Of a stretch of 64,000 bases of DNA, positions 1-8,819 are shown one piece after another. The stretch spans positions 372,001 through 436,000 of the forward strand of contig CBFHTK010000001.1 in assembly GCA_965658745.1 (NCBI GenBank), read 5' to 3'. This DNA is from JAHDFB01 sp965658745. Its GTDB lineage: Bacteria > Bacteroidota > Bacteroidia > Chitinophagales > Saprospiraceae. The notes below the pieces were generated by a model. That model worked only from the letters and a program-made list of their open reading frames with translations. It ran no database searches and was not told where the DNA came from. The translations under genes and the position numbers were made by a program. Positions within the stretch are counted from its first letter, which is position 1, and each line of letters starts with the position of its first letter.

Positions 1-77
1 CCCTCGCCTCTTGAGGTTCCTCACGCAGGTACTTGTATTATCGAATTGCGCGCTAAGGTAAATTTTCTAAGCCTCCA

Positions 78-284
78 CTAGGTCCAATCACCGTCTTCTA
101 AACTGAATAACTCACTAATTTCCACCTCAAATATCTTTGCCAGCTTCAAAGACAATACAGTCGAAGGTACATATTTTCCTAACTCCATAGCGTTAATCGT
201 TTGTCGACTTACTTGAGCCAACTTAGCCAGATCCGCCTGCGTCAAGTTCTTTTTCGCCCGTTGTACTTTAATACTATTTTTCAT
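78..284 (-). CDS. Small XRE-family helix-turn-helix regulator
   Basis: A 68-residue protein that is almost entirely one Cro/C1-type HTH: the stretch KKNLTQADLAKLAQVSRQT, then INAMELGKYVPS and a final helix ending in ELFSLED. This is the compact YozG/YgzD-like class with no sensing domain. I chose ATG 284 because it overlaps the stop codon (276-274) of the membrane-protein reading frame upstream, the translationally coupled arrangement usual for this pair. An in-frame ATG at 293 would add three residues. In intact pairs the regulator is thought to work with the adjacent four-helix membrane protein; here that partner is truncated, so the regulator may be orphaned. DNA target unknown. Confidence 0.85.
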   Translation of the reverse strand: MKNSIKVQRAKKNLTQADLAKLAQVSRQTINAMELGKYVPSTVLSLKLAKIFEVEISELFSLEDGDWT

Positions 285-504
285 CGCTACCATTTTTAAG
301 TTTGACGATTCTCCAATTGAATCGGATTATGAAAAACCACAGTATCGTAAACATGTTGAAGATCATGACCCATAAAAATGACAAATCATAAATACACAAA
401 AAGGCAACTAAGAGAATGCCATAATTTACAAAGACTGCCCAGACTAGGGATTCTAACCTAATCTTTGAAATGTATTCGTCCTCAACTTTCTCTCTAGAAA
501 ACCG
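274..504 (-). pseudogene. 3' fragment of the membrane protein paired with the XRE regulator
   Basis: Reading on the minus strand from about 504 to the stop at 276-274 gives an open frame that begins RFSREKVEDEYISKIRLES, runs through two hydrophobic segments (VWAVFVNYGILLVAFLCIY and LWVMIFNMFTILWFFI) and ends KNGSDEK. That is the C-terminal half of the small integral membrane proteins that precede XRE genes in many Bacteroidota. The N-terminal half is missing: upstream the DNA switches to an FG-GAP protein gene. The stop overlaps the XRE start, so this end of the pair is native. The call rests on recognising the family pattern by eye. Confidence 0.65.
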
Positions 505-947
505 TCATTGTCAACATCCGAAGCATTCATATTCTGGACCAAAAAGCTAGAAGGCGCCTGCCAATAAAGCGTAAATGACTCTTCTTCAAAATCAAACGAA
601 TATATACGAATCGGGGAGCTACTTGTCCCAACTACAATTTCAGAAACTCCGTCATTATTAAAGTCAGCAACCAATCCAGACCAAACCGGTCCCGAAAAAG
701 GAGGTCCTTCTATTTCACGCCAAGACCTTTTCAGACCGTTATTGAGGCCAACAACCAGCTGTTGATTATTGTTGAAAAACACCAAATCATCTTGCTGATC
801 ATTATTCATATCAGCTGAAATAATGCTGATATTTGAATTATAGTCACCAATGTACGAATCCTCCGTTTGAAAAGTAACTTGCGCTTCTATCGAGTAGGAA
901 ATTATGAAACTCAAACAAACGACGAAAAACAGACATTTTTTAAGCAT
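453..947 (-). pseudogene. 5' fragment of a secreted FG-GAP/VCBS repeat protein
   Basis: The frame starts with a clear signal peptide (MLKKCLFFVVCLSFIISYS, cleavage near EAQ) and carries FG-GAP/VCBS calcium-binding loops (DMNNDQQDD, DFNNDGVSE, DVDNDGFLE), the blades of an integrin-like beta-propeller. Propeller proteins of this kind run to several hundred residues, but here the reading stops 12 residues after the third loop. Those last residues (RKLRTNTFQRLG) are an out-of-frame reading of the membrane-protein gene, so the real homologous part ends near 490-505. It is either a genomic deletion fusion or an assembly join. Expression of a stable protein is doubtful. Confidence 0.7.
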
Positions 948-1026
948 AAAAGTTGACTTTTGAGTATTAGGGGGAGTTAGAAACTCTCAATACATATTAG
1001 ACAAATTTAACATATAATAAGTAGAT

Positions 1027-1830
1027 ATGCTCAATCGAGCCATTGATATTGTACAATTTGTGCTGAAATCGACCAATCAGCATGGTATTCACAGTCCAAG
1101 TTTATTCCAGCTCTATGAACATGTGATCCGTGATGATCGACGATTTCATGTTTTTGAAAAGCTTGAAGCTTATAGAAATGAGCTTCTTAGAAGTTCGGAA
1201 GAAATTGTTATTGTGGAACTAGGTGCTGGATCAAACTATGACACCGCAACTAAGAAGCAAATTAAGGAAGTAGCTGCTCAACAGCTTAGTTCGCCATATC
1301 AATTACGCGTTCTTTTTAGATTGATTGAATGGGTCGGGGCCCAAAATATAGTTGAACTAGGTGCTTCACTAGGATTGTCAAGTTTCTACTTGTCAGCAAC
1401 TTCTAGTAAAAGCACTGTGACAAGTTTTGAGGGAAATCCCCATTTTGTAAAATTTATCAAGAGTCAAAATAAAAGGCTCGGCTTCGATAATCTCTCGATA
1501 ATAGAAGGGAACTTTGATACAACTTACCTTGAATTTGTTCAGACCAATCCCAAAGTAGACTTGATCTTCATCGATGGAAATCATCGCGAAAGTGCTACAT
1601 TAAACTACTTTGACGAAAGTCTAAAGATTATAAATGAGCATGGTATCATAGTGTTCGATGACATTCATTGGTCAAAGGGAATGCAAAAAGCTTGGAATCG
1701 AATTAAATCACATGATCGAGTAAACGCCTCCATAGACTTATATATGATGGGGATCATCTTTCTATCTTCTGAGTACAAAGAGAAACGGCACCTGCATATT
1801 AGACCTAGAGTATGGAGCCAATCTAATTAG
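1027..1830 (+). CDS. Class I SAM-dependent methyltransferase
   Basis: A 267-residue soluble protein with a Rossmann methyltransferase core in the second half: SAM-binding motif I NIVELGASLGLSSFYLSA (about residues 110-127), acidic motif II TSFEGNPHFV, and the FIDGNHRESAT and VFDDIHWSKGM segments typical of the Methyltransf_24 (catechol O-methyltransferase-like) family. The N-terminal HGIHSPSLFQLYEHVI segment is characteristic of a Bacteroidota-specific subgroup of unknown substrate. Start at ATG 1027. It is monocistronic, with divergent or unrelated neighbours. Family confident, substrate unknown. Confidence 0.8.
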   Translation: MLNRAIDIVQFVLKSTNQHGIHSPSLFQLYEHVIRDDRRFHVFEKLEAYRNELLRSSEEIVIVELGAGSNYDTATKKQIKEVAAQQLSSPYQLRVLFRLIEWVGAQNIVELGASLGLSSFYLSATSSKSTVTSFEGNPHFVKFIKSQNKRLGFDNLSIIEGNFDTTYLEFVQTNPKVDLIFIDGNHRESATLNYFDESLKIINEHGIIVFDDIHWSKGMQKAWNRIKSHDRVNASIDLYMMGIIFLSSEYKEKRHLHIRPRVWSQSN

Positions 1831-1987
1831 CAATGTAGTTTTATCTTCGTTTTGGTATACTTCCTCTATTAAGTTTCGAATTTCACTAACTACGCCTTTT
1901 GGGCTCAAAGCCTCAAAAAAGAATCCAAGCTTGCATTCATATTAGATTGTTCAACTATTAATACCTTTGAGTTCCAATTGTATTCTT

Positions 1988-4219
1988 ATGAAACACATTA
2001 CAGCTTACACATTATTTCTACTCTTACTTGTCATATCTTGTAAACCGGAACAACCCTCAAAAAGGAGTTCCGAAAGTCCAACTGATACAAGACAATTAGT
2101 CCGAGAAGCGAACGAGGCAATCGGCCCCATGAACATTACCTACACTCTGAATAAGGAAAGAGCTGCGTCGATAAAAATTGAGGCGGACAAAGCCACGGGA
2201 ATACAACAGGCAAATTTATTGATTCAGTACGCCCTAGAAATGCTTAATGGTGGTGAAACTGTTATTGCGCTGGAAGTACTCGATCGAATTATCAAGTCAT
2301 GTGAAATGAATAACATTGATCTGAACAATGAAATGGGGACTAATCTTAAAAAAGCAGTCGCAATTGCATATATGAGAATGGGTGAGCAAGAAAACTGCAT
2401 ACAAAATCATAATCATCAATCATGCATTGTTCCGATACAGGAAGATGGAATTCATACATTAACTAAAGGCTCGACAAATGCAATCAAACTCTTGGAGGAT
2501 ATTTTGAGTTATAATCCTAATGAACATAGTTGCATTTGGCTCCTGAACTTGGCTCATATGACTTTGGGGTCATACCCTGATGGTGTACCAAAGCAGTTCC
2601 TTTTATCGCCCGATTACTTCGATCAATCTAACACAGGTTTTCCACGATTTGACAACATTGCATCAGCTCTAAAGATCGATGACAATCGCATAAGTGGAGC
2701 TAGTGTCATAGAAGATTTTGATCAGGATGGCGATTACGACATTATTGCTACGTCTTGGGGAATAAGCGATCAAATCCACTACTATGTTAATGATGGTAAG
2801 GGAGGATTTGACGAGCAAGCTAAATCGAAGGGCCTCGAGGGAGTAATTGGTGGTTTGAACATAAAACAAACAGATTACAATAATGATGGCTATATTGATC
2901 TATACATAATGCGAGGTGCTTGGATGCGCTGGGACGGAACAATACCAAACACTTTACTGAAAAATAATGGAGATGGTACATTTACCGATGTGACTATTAA
3001 AGCTGGTCTTATGACCCATACGCCTACTCAAGCTATAAGTTGGAATGATTTTAACAAAGATGGATGGCTTGATCTTGTAGTAGTTAATGAAAGCTTTGAT
3101 ACTCTTGCTTTCCCTACACAGTTATGGTTAAATAACAAGAACGGTACTTTTACTGATATTGGTCAGAATGCAGGTCTGATTCATACTGGATATCATAAGG
3201 GGGTCAGCGTAGATGATATCAATAACGACGGTTGGCCAGACATTTATGTATCAGCTCTTGGAGATGCTAACCTAATGTATATTAATAGTGGCAACCAAGA
3301 TGATGGCACACCTACATTCAGAGAAGCCGCTGAGATGTTGAATTTAACAGAGCCTACAATTGCTTTTCCAAATATGATTTTTGATTTCAATAATGACGGA
3401 AATAATGATATCCTCGTTTCTTCTTTTCGAAGTAAACTAAATGATCCATCTGCGGACTTGGCATACAACATCAAGGGAGCTGAAACGGGAGGTAAAACTT
3501 TGCTCTACATCAACAAAGGACAGGGAAAATTTGAAGAAATAAGTTCAAAGATCGGCTTAACAGAGGCAATTTATACAATGGGGTGTAACTATGGAGATCT
3601 AGATAATGATGGTTGGATAGACTTCTACTTAGCAACTGGCAATCCAAGTTTTTTCTCGATCGTGCCAAATAAGCTTTACCGCAATATGAATGGAAAAGGT
3701 GTACAGGATGTAACATTTGCGAGCGGTATGGGACATATTCAGAAAGGACATGGAATTTCCATGGTTGACATGGATCACGATGGAGATCTTGATGTTTATG
3801 CGGTTATGGGTGGTGCCTACGAAGGTGATAATTTTCAGAATGCATACTTTGACAATCCAGGATTTGAAAATCATTACGTCGGAGTCAGACTTGAGGGGGT
3901 AAGATCGAACCGAAAGGGAATTGGCGCAAGAATTGTCTTGACGATTTCAGAAAATGGTGAAGAGCGCAAAATCTGGAGAACGATGAATTCAGGAGCTAGT
4001 TTTGGTGCAAGCTCACTTGACATGATTATTGGTATCGGTAAAGCGACAATAGTAAAAGAACTACAGATTCTGTGGCCGATAGAAGGTGAGAATGTACAAA
4101 AACTAAAAAACTTACAAGCAGACCAAGTCTATAAGATTCAAGAGGGAAATCCGAAAGCACAATTAGTAGAAACAAAACCAGTCACATGGAATCTGCATGC
4201 AGGACATCACAATCATTAA
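1988..4219 (+). CDS. CRTAC1-like lipoprotein with FG-GAP repeats and ASPIC/UnbV domain
   Basis: I start the protein at ATG 1988, not 1967, because this places a lipoprotein signal (MKHITAYTLFLLLLVISC) at the N-terminus with the lipid-anchored Cys at residue 18. The next 200 residues are helical and TPR-like. Residues about 220-600 are FG-GAP/VCBS propeller repeats with Ca-loops such as DFDQDGDYD, DYNNDGYID, DFNKDGWLD, DINNDGWPD, DLDNDGWID and DMDHDGDLD. The ASPIC/UnbV domain follows at about 640-715 (NRKGIGARIVL, WPIEGENVQKL). The tail is His-rich (HAGHHNH). Such proteins are surface-anchored in Bacteroidota; ligand unknown. Confidence 0.85.
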   Translation: MKHITAYTLFLLLLVISCKPEQPSKRSSESPTDTRQLVREANEAIGPMNITYTLNKERAASIKIEADKATGIQQANLLIQYALEMLNGGETVIALEVLDRIIKSCEMNNIDLNNEMGTNLKKAVAIAYMRMGEQENCIQNHNHQSCIVPIQEDGIHTLTKGSTNAIKLLEDILSYNPNEHSCIWLLNLAHMTLGSYPDGVPKQFLLSPDYFDQSNTGFPRFDNIASALKIDDNRISGASVIEDFDQDGDYDIIATSWGISDQIHYYVNDGKGGFDEQAKSKGLEGVIGGLNIKQTDYNNDGYIDLYIMRGAWMRWDGTIPNTLLKNNGDGTFTDVTIKAGLMTHTPTQAISWNDFNKDGWLDLVVVNESFDTLAFPTQLWLNNKNGTFTDIGQNAGLIHTGYHKGVSVDDINNDGWPDIYVSALGDANLMYINSGNQDDGTPTFREAAEMLNLTEPTIAFPNMIFDFNNDGNNDILVSSFRSKLNDPSADLAYNIKGAETGGKTLLYINKGQGKFEEISSKIGLTEAIYTMGCNYGDLDNDGWIDFYLATGNPSFFSIVPNKLYRNMNGKGVQDVTFASGMGHIQKGHGISMVDMDHDGDLDVYAVMGGAYEGDNFQNAYFDNPGFENHYVGVRLEGVRSNRKGIGARIVLTISENGEERKIWRTMNSGASFGASSLDMIIGIGKATIVKELQILWPIEGENVQKLKNLQADQVYKIQEGNPKAQLVETKPVTWNLHAGHHNH

Positions 4220-4327
4220 TTTAGATCTTATTTCTCTTTCTCAAGCTGATATCTATCATCTTTTCATGAGAAGCTCACTCAGCTAAATAGTTTATTTATT
4301 TGACACAACTGACAATCTGGATCGTCA

Positions 4328-4335
4328 TAAATTTG
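4328..4335 (+). promoter_or_regulatory. Candidate -7 box for fmt
   Basis: TAAATTTG matches the Bacteroidota primary-sigma -7 consensus TAnnTTTG and lies 29 bases before the fmt ATG. The nearest upstream TTTG (4299-4302) is 25 bases away, more than the usual spacing of about 19, so only the -7 box is supported. Confidence 0.4.
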
Positions 4336-4364
4336 AATAATCGTAACTTTACAACAAAAATTTC

Positions 4365-5306
4365 ATGCGTATAGTCTTTATGGGTTCGCCCGATTTTGCA
4401 GTACCCTCTTTAGACATTTTAGTCAAAAACGGATACGATGTCGTTGCAGTCATAACTGCAACAGATAAATATGGTGGACGTAGAGGTAAAAAACTCCTCA
4501 AGACGCCCGTCAAAGTCTACGCTGAAGAAAACAATATTCCAGTCCTACAGCCAAAAAACCTGAAAGCTTCAGAATTCATCGAAGAATTAGCTTCCTACAA
4601 GGCTGATGTTCAGATCGTTGTAGCTTTTCGGATGCTACCTGTTGTAGTATGGGATATGCCACAACACGGAACATACAATTTACATGGTTCGTTGCTACCT
4701 AAATATCGAGGTGCCGCTCCTATCAACTGGGCAGTCGTGCGAGGTGAAAAAGAAACGGGCGTAACGAGTTTCAAACTCAAACACGCTATAGATACTGGCG
4801 ATTTCATATTTCAAAAAAAGATCAAAATTGGAGAAGACGAAACTGCTGGGGAATTATACGAGCGAATGCGTTTTCTAGGAGCTGAAGTAATCCATGATAC
4901 GGCAAAAGCTATAGAAACGGGTCAACTCAATTTAATCCCTCAGGATGATTCAGAAGCTACTTCTGCGCCAAAAATCTATCGAGAAACCTGTGAGATTAAC
5001 TGGAATCAAGATGTTTCTACTGTTTATAATTTCATTCGTGGAATGAGTCCTTTTCCGACTGCTTGGACTACCTTAGACGGGCTACAATTTCAAATTACCA
5101 AATGCAAAAAGAAAGAGTCAGATCAAGCTCTTTCTCCCGGACAAGTTGTAATCGAAAGAACTAAGAAGATGAAAATTTCCTGTGCCAATGGTTACATAAT
5201 TTTGGAAGAGGTGAAATTGCAAGGAAAACGTAAAATGACCGTTGTTGATTTCTTAAATGGATATAAAGAGACAACTTGGGAGATCGGAATGAAGGATGAC
5301 AAGTAA
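4365..5306 (+). CDS. fmt: Methionyl-tRNA formyltransferase
   Basis: Transfers a formyl group from 10-formyl-tetrahydrofolate to initiator Met-tRNA in the cytoplasm. The 313-residue length is standard. The N-terminal Rossmann formyltransferase domain opens MRIVFMGSPDFAVPSL. The catalytic segment NLHGSLLPKYRGAAPINW carries the expected Asn105 and His107, and the DTGD motif supplies the catalytic Asp near residue 143. The C-terminal OB-like tRNA-binding domain follows from about residue 205 (INWNQDVSTVYNFIRGMSPFP). It has a TAnnTTTG box 29 bases upstream and appears to be transcribed alone. No oddities seen. Confidence 0.97.
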   Translation: MRIVFMGSPDFAVPSLDILVKNGYDVVAVITATDKYGGRRGKKLLKTPVKVYAEENNIPVLQPKNLKASEFIEELASYKADVQIVVAFRMLPVVVWDMPQHGTYNLHGSLLPKYRGAAPINWAVVRGEKETGVTSFKLKHAIDTGDFIFQKKIKIGEDETAGELYERMRFLGAEVIHDTAKAIETGQLNLIPQDDSEATSAPKIYRETCEINWNQDVSTVYNFIRGMSPFPTAWTTLDGLQFQITKCKKKESDQALSPGQVVIERTKKMKISCANGYIILEEVKLQGKRKMTVVDFLNGYKETTWEIGMKDDK

Positions 5307-5394
5307 CATTTTAGTAATATCCTTTAGATTCCTCTTCATCACAAATAAATTAAAACACGATTAATTTACTATTTTTAGATACAAATCTATTACG

Positions 5395-6933
5395 ATGAAA
5401 TATCCGATCTACTTTCTCCTATTTACTTTTCTATTAATTCAATGTAAATCAACGGAATCTCCAGTTTCTGAAGAGGTTAAACTTGGCAAAGTCAATTTTG
5501 AAGTCACAAGTACAGAAGAAGCTGCACCGTTCTTTCAGGAAGGATTATTGTTACTACATAGTTTCGAATTTGACGATGCTGCTGAGAAGTTTGTACAAGC
5601 TCAGGAATTGGATTCCAACTTCGTTATGGCATATTGGGGGGAAGCGATGTCGTATAATCACCCACTTTGGCGAGAGCGATATAGTGACGAGGGTATTGCT
5701 GCGTTAAACAAATTAGCTGAAACGAAAGAAGAGCGTCTCGAATTGGCACAAACTGATATAGAACGTGATCTACTTGAAGCGGTGGAGATTCTATACGAAG
5801 CAGGTGACAAAAAAGCGCAGGATGAAGCCTACAAAAATCAAATGCAAAAACTGTATAAAAAGTATCCGGAACATCATGAGGTTGCAGCGTTTTACGCATT
5901 ATCATTGCTCGGTGCTTCAAAAAGCCGACAAGAGGACGACAACTATGAGATAGGTGCTAAGATCGTTCAAGGAATCATCGATGAGAATCCAAATCATCCA
6001 GGAGCTTTACACTATCTAATTCATTCCTACGATGATCCAGATCATGCTACTCTAGCTTTGGATGCTGCACATGCATACTCGCAAGTTGCTCCTGATGCAG
6101 AACATGCATTGCATATGCCTTCGCATATTTTTGTGGCCTTAGGCATGTGGGACGAAGTGATCAATTCCAATATTGCAAGTTATGAAGCCAGTGTTACTCG
6201 AATGAAGGAAAAGGGTTTAGACAATGATGCTCGCGGTTATCATGCCTTCAAATGGCTCATGTATGGCTATTTACAGAAAGGAGATTTTGCTAAGGCAAAA
6301 GAAATGGTATATGAAATGAAGCAATATGCTGCGGAAACGCCTTCAAGTAGAGCACGGGCACATTACGTTATGATGAAAGCTGACTATCTTACTCAAACAG
6401 GCAATTGGGCCGATAGTATTGCAAACGATACGGTAGACATAGACAAGTTAAACGCGCTTACTCAAGGCGTTGAAGTTTTTACCCAAGGAATGTCGGCATA
6501 CCACAGTGGTGATAAAGACAAGCTGAATACTGCAATTGATGAACTGAATGACATGTCTTCGAAAGGAGAAACCTTAATGGTTGCTGGTGATGCAAAAATG
6601 TGTAGTGGTATTTCAAGTTACCTACAGCCGCCGTCAGTGAAAGAAGTAAATAGCATTAAAGTCTTAGAATATGAGTTGAAAGCAATGCAAGCATTAATCA
6701 ATGAAGACGAAAAAATGGCTGAAACTTGGATGAAAAAAGCAACGGCACAAGAAGAAGAAACAGGCTACACCTACGGACCACCTAACATCGTCAAACCTTC
6801 GTTCGAAATGTACGGTGAGTGGTTGGTATCAAAAGAAAGAACGGAAGAAGCAAAAGCGCAGTTTGAGAAAGTTCTAGAACGTGCACCTAAAAGAAGACTA
6901 GCAATGCTGGGGATAGAAAAGGCGAATATGTAG
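5395..6933 (+). CDS. Tetratricopeptide-repeat lipoprotein
   Basis: 512 residues. The N-terminus MKYPIYFLLFTFLLIQC is a lipoprotein signal with Cys17 as the likely acylation site, so the protein is membrane anchored. The rest is helical repeat: a TPR-like unit (AAPFFQEGLLLLHSFEFDDAA, read here in two halves), NHPGALHYLIHSYDDPDHA, and the HALHMPSHIFVALGMWDE segment typical of a widespread bacterial TPR family of unknown role, ending in a clear TPR (EEAKAQFEKVLERAPKRRLA). No catalytic motif is evident. It follows fmt by 88 bases on the same strand and precedes the DUF3784 gene by 61 bases. Function unknown; a scaffold role is inference. Confidence 0.8.
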   Translation: MKYPIYFLLFTFLLIQCKSTESPVSEEVKLGKVNFEVTSTEEAAPFFQEGLLLLHSFEFDDAAEKFVQAQELDSNFVMAYWGEAMSYNHPLWRERYSDEGIAALNKLAETKEERLELAQTDIERDLLEAVEILYEAGDKKAQDEAYKNQMQKLYKKYPEHHEVAAFYALSLLGASKSRQEDDNYEIGAKIVQGIIDENPNHPGALHYLIHSYDDPDHATLALDAAHAYSQVAPDAEHALHMPSHIFVALGMWDEVINSNIASYEASVTRMKEKGLDNDARGYHAFKWLMYGYLQKGDFAKAKEMVYEMKQYAAETPSSRARAHYVMMKADYLTQTGNWADSIANDTVDIDKLNALTQGVEVFTQGMSAYHSGDKDKLNTAIDELNDMSSKGETLMVAGDAKMCSGISSYLQPPSVKEVNSIKVLEYELKAMQALINEDEKMAETWMKKATAQEEETGYTYGPPNIVKPSFEMYGEWLVSKERTEEAKAQFEKVLERAPKRRLAMLGIEKANM

Positions 6934-6994
6934 TCACTTTCTAGGCTGTGGTCCGATGTGCTAGTATTTTTGGAATGTAAAAATAATTACAACA

Positions 6995-7735
6995 ATGATC
7001 TATGTAATTGTGGCAATAAGTCTACTATTTATCATAATCGGATTTGTTGTCAACGAGGGAAACGCTAAATATCTATTAGCTGGGTATAACTCTATGAGTG
7101 AAGAGTCTAGAAAAAGGCTGCACATCAAAGCTTTCTTACCCTACTTCCGTAAATTTCATGTATTTCTAGGCATCTCACTATTTACTCTCTGTTATATTTT
7201 ACATGTGTACATTAGCGAAAATCTAGCTGGAATCTTTTTCGCAATCTATCCAATTATTGCATATGTGTATTTTGCACTGACAAGCGCCAAGTATTATGAG
7301 GAAGAAGGCGCTAAATGGAGTAAATGTGGTGTAGGAGTACTACTACTTGCACTCCTATTTGTTGTAGCGATTCTCTCTTTCGGCTTTAAGAATAACGTAG
7401 TAAGCTTTGATCAGGAGAAGATTGAATTCCATGGTAGCTATGGGGAAGTCGTGCCCAAAGCACAGATCAAGCGTCTAGAACTTGTCAATCAAATTCCAAA
7501 AATAACCGTCAGAACCAATGGCTTTGCACTTGGTGAAATACGCAAAGGTTATTTTATGACAGGTCAGGGAGAAGTCGTAAAATTGATTATCAATGCCAAA
7601 CAGTCACCATTTATTTTATTGACTAAAACCAACGACAAAAAGATTTATTATTCATCGAGAAGTAGATCAAATGAAGAGCTCTTTACAGAAATCACAAAAG
7701 CACTTCCTATAACCGAGTCCAAGCAAACAAAGTAA
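6995..7735 (+). CDS. DUF3784 membrane protein with PH-like C-terminal domain
   Basis: 246 residues. The first half matches DUF3784: a transmembrane helix (VIVAISLLFIIIGFVV), the signature GNAKYLLAGYNSMSEESRK, then PYFRKFHVFLGISLF and two or three further membrane helices to about residue 130. The second half (from about 140, VVSFDQEKIEFHGSYGEVV) looks like a bacterial PH fold on the cytoplasmic face. The role is unknown. It sits 4 bases before the next gene, suggesting a two-gene transcript. Confidence 0.75.
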   Translation: MIYVIVAISLLFIIIGFVVNEGNAKYLLAGYNSMSEESRKRLHIKAFLPYFRKFHVFLGISLFTLCYILHVYISENLAGIFFAIYPIIAYVYFALTSAKYYEEEGAKWSKCGVGVLLLALLFVVAILSFGFKNNVVSFDQEKIEFHGSYGEVVPKAQIKRLELVNQIPKITVRTNGFALGEIRKGYFMTGQGEVVKLIINAKQSPFILLTKTNDKKIYYSSRSRSNEELFTEITKALPITESKQTK

Positions 7736-7739
7736 ACAC

Positions 7740-8783
7740 ATGCTCATCAAGAATCTTACATTAGTCTTCTCTATAGTCCTCGGATCGCTACAATTGCACT
7801 CCCAAGCCTATCAGATTGAACTTGATAGCGATCGTGATGGAATCATGAACGCCGACGATCAAGACTCTTTAGATCAGAATGTACCCTTTGATTCTATTTT
7901 CACCTACACCTATTGCACAGGCGAAAAGGCTAAGATGAACCTAGAAGTTCTCTTTCCAGGTCTGGAAATGAGATGGGATAGTTGCACTGAATTCGATAGC
8001 CACACAGGATACAGAACGGGATTTGTCCCAAAAAATCAGAAGAAGTACTACTCTACTCTTTACGATACGACAACTCAAACAGTCATCAGAAGGATTGTAC
8101 ACATTCCCGCAATAGGTAATGAGCATCTCAAATTGAACATTGAAAAAATAGAGAAGAAATCATTCGGCAGAAAAAAAGGAATAAATGTGGTCATGCAGAA
8201 GGGTTTCCAATACTACGATTGGACTTTCAACAATAAATGGCATAATCAAACGGTAATGAATATTGGACGATTTTACGAAGATGGAATGGTTCGAGTGATC
8301 GGAGATGATAAGTTTGGTTGTCCAGACACTTTAGAATTCGAAATCAACATTCAAGATCACTACGCAGAGGATAAAAAAGAGCAAACAAAAACACCAGAAT
8401 TCGGGTCCTTCAAACCAAGCTTTAAAAAATTCACTAATCTTGCGTCAGCCAGCGGTAAAATCGATTTGACCCAACTAAGTGGCAATTACGATGGACCCTA
8501 TATCTTTTACCTTTCGGATATCAAAGATGGAGCTGAAATGACCTTTCGCGATGACTTTATGTACCTAAGCTTTGATAAGAACTCGCAGCAAGGTACTTGG
8601 AAGGAAGATGGACGAGATAGAAATTTTGAAATTCGAACAGAGAATGGAAAATATAAAATCAACATCGATCTGAATGGCCGAGCAAGAGTTGGGCAAATCA
8701 TAAGGCTAGATTATTCGATCATGCGAATCCTATACGGCGAAGGTGAAAATCAGCGAATTGAAGAGTTTTACCGAGTAAAATAA
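7740..8783 (+). CDS. Secreted protein of unknown function with a calcium-loop segment
   Basis: 347 residues with a cleavable signal peptide (MLIKNLTLVFSIVLGSLQLHSQ). Right after it comes ELDSDRDGIMNADDQDSLD, a thrombospondin-type-3-like Asp-rich calcium-binding segment. The remainder is beta-rich with no motif I recognise, and no T9SS sorting tail is visible. It starts 4 bases after the DUF3784 gene and is probably co-transcribed with it. It converges on the Asp-box gene, 36 bases away. I do not recognise the family. Confidence 0.7.
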   Translation: MLIKNLTLVFSIVLGSLQLHSQAYQIELDSDRDGIMNADDQDSLDQNVPFDSIFTYTYCTGEKAKMNLEVLFPGLEMRWDSCTEFDSHTGYRTGFVPKNQKKYYSTLYDTTTQTVIRRIVHIPAIGNEHLKLNIEKIEKKSFGRKKGINVVMQKGFQYYDWTFNNKWHNQTVMNIGRFYEDGMVRVIGDDKFGCPDTLEFEINIQDHYAEDKKEQTKTPEFGSFKPSFKKFTNLASASGKIDLTQLSGNYDGPYIFYLSDIKDGAEMTFRDDFMYLSFDKNSQQGTWKEDGRDRNFEIRTENGKYKINIDLNGRARVGQIIRLDYSIMRILYGEGENQRIEEFYRVK

Positions 8784-8819
8784 GCAAGGTGCTACTTCAT
8801 CGCGATCAAAAAGTACCAG

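Noticed and set aside
4240..4300. Terminator after the CRTAC1-like gene
   Set aside because: Only a weak TGATAtcTATCA fold without a T-run; not convincing.
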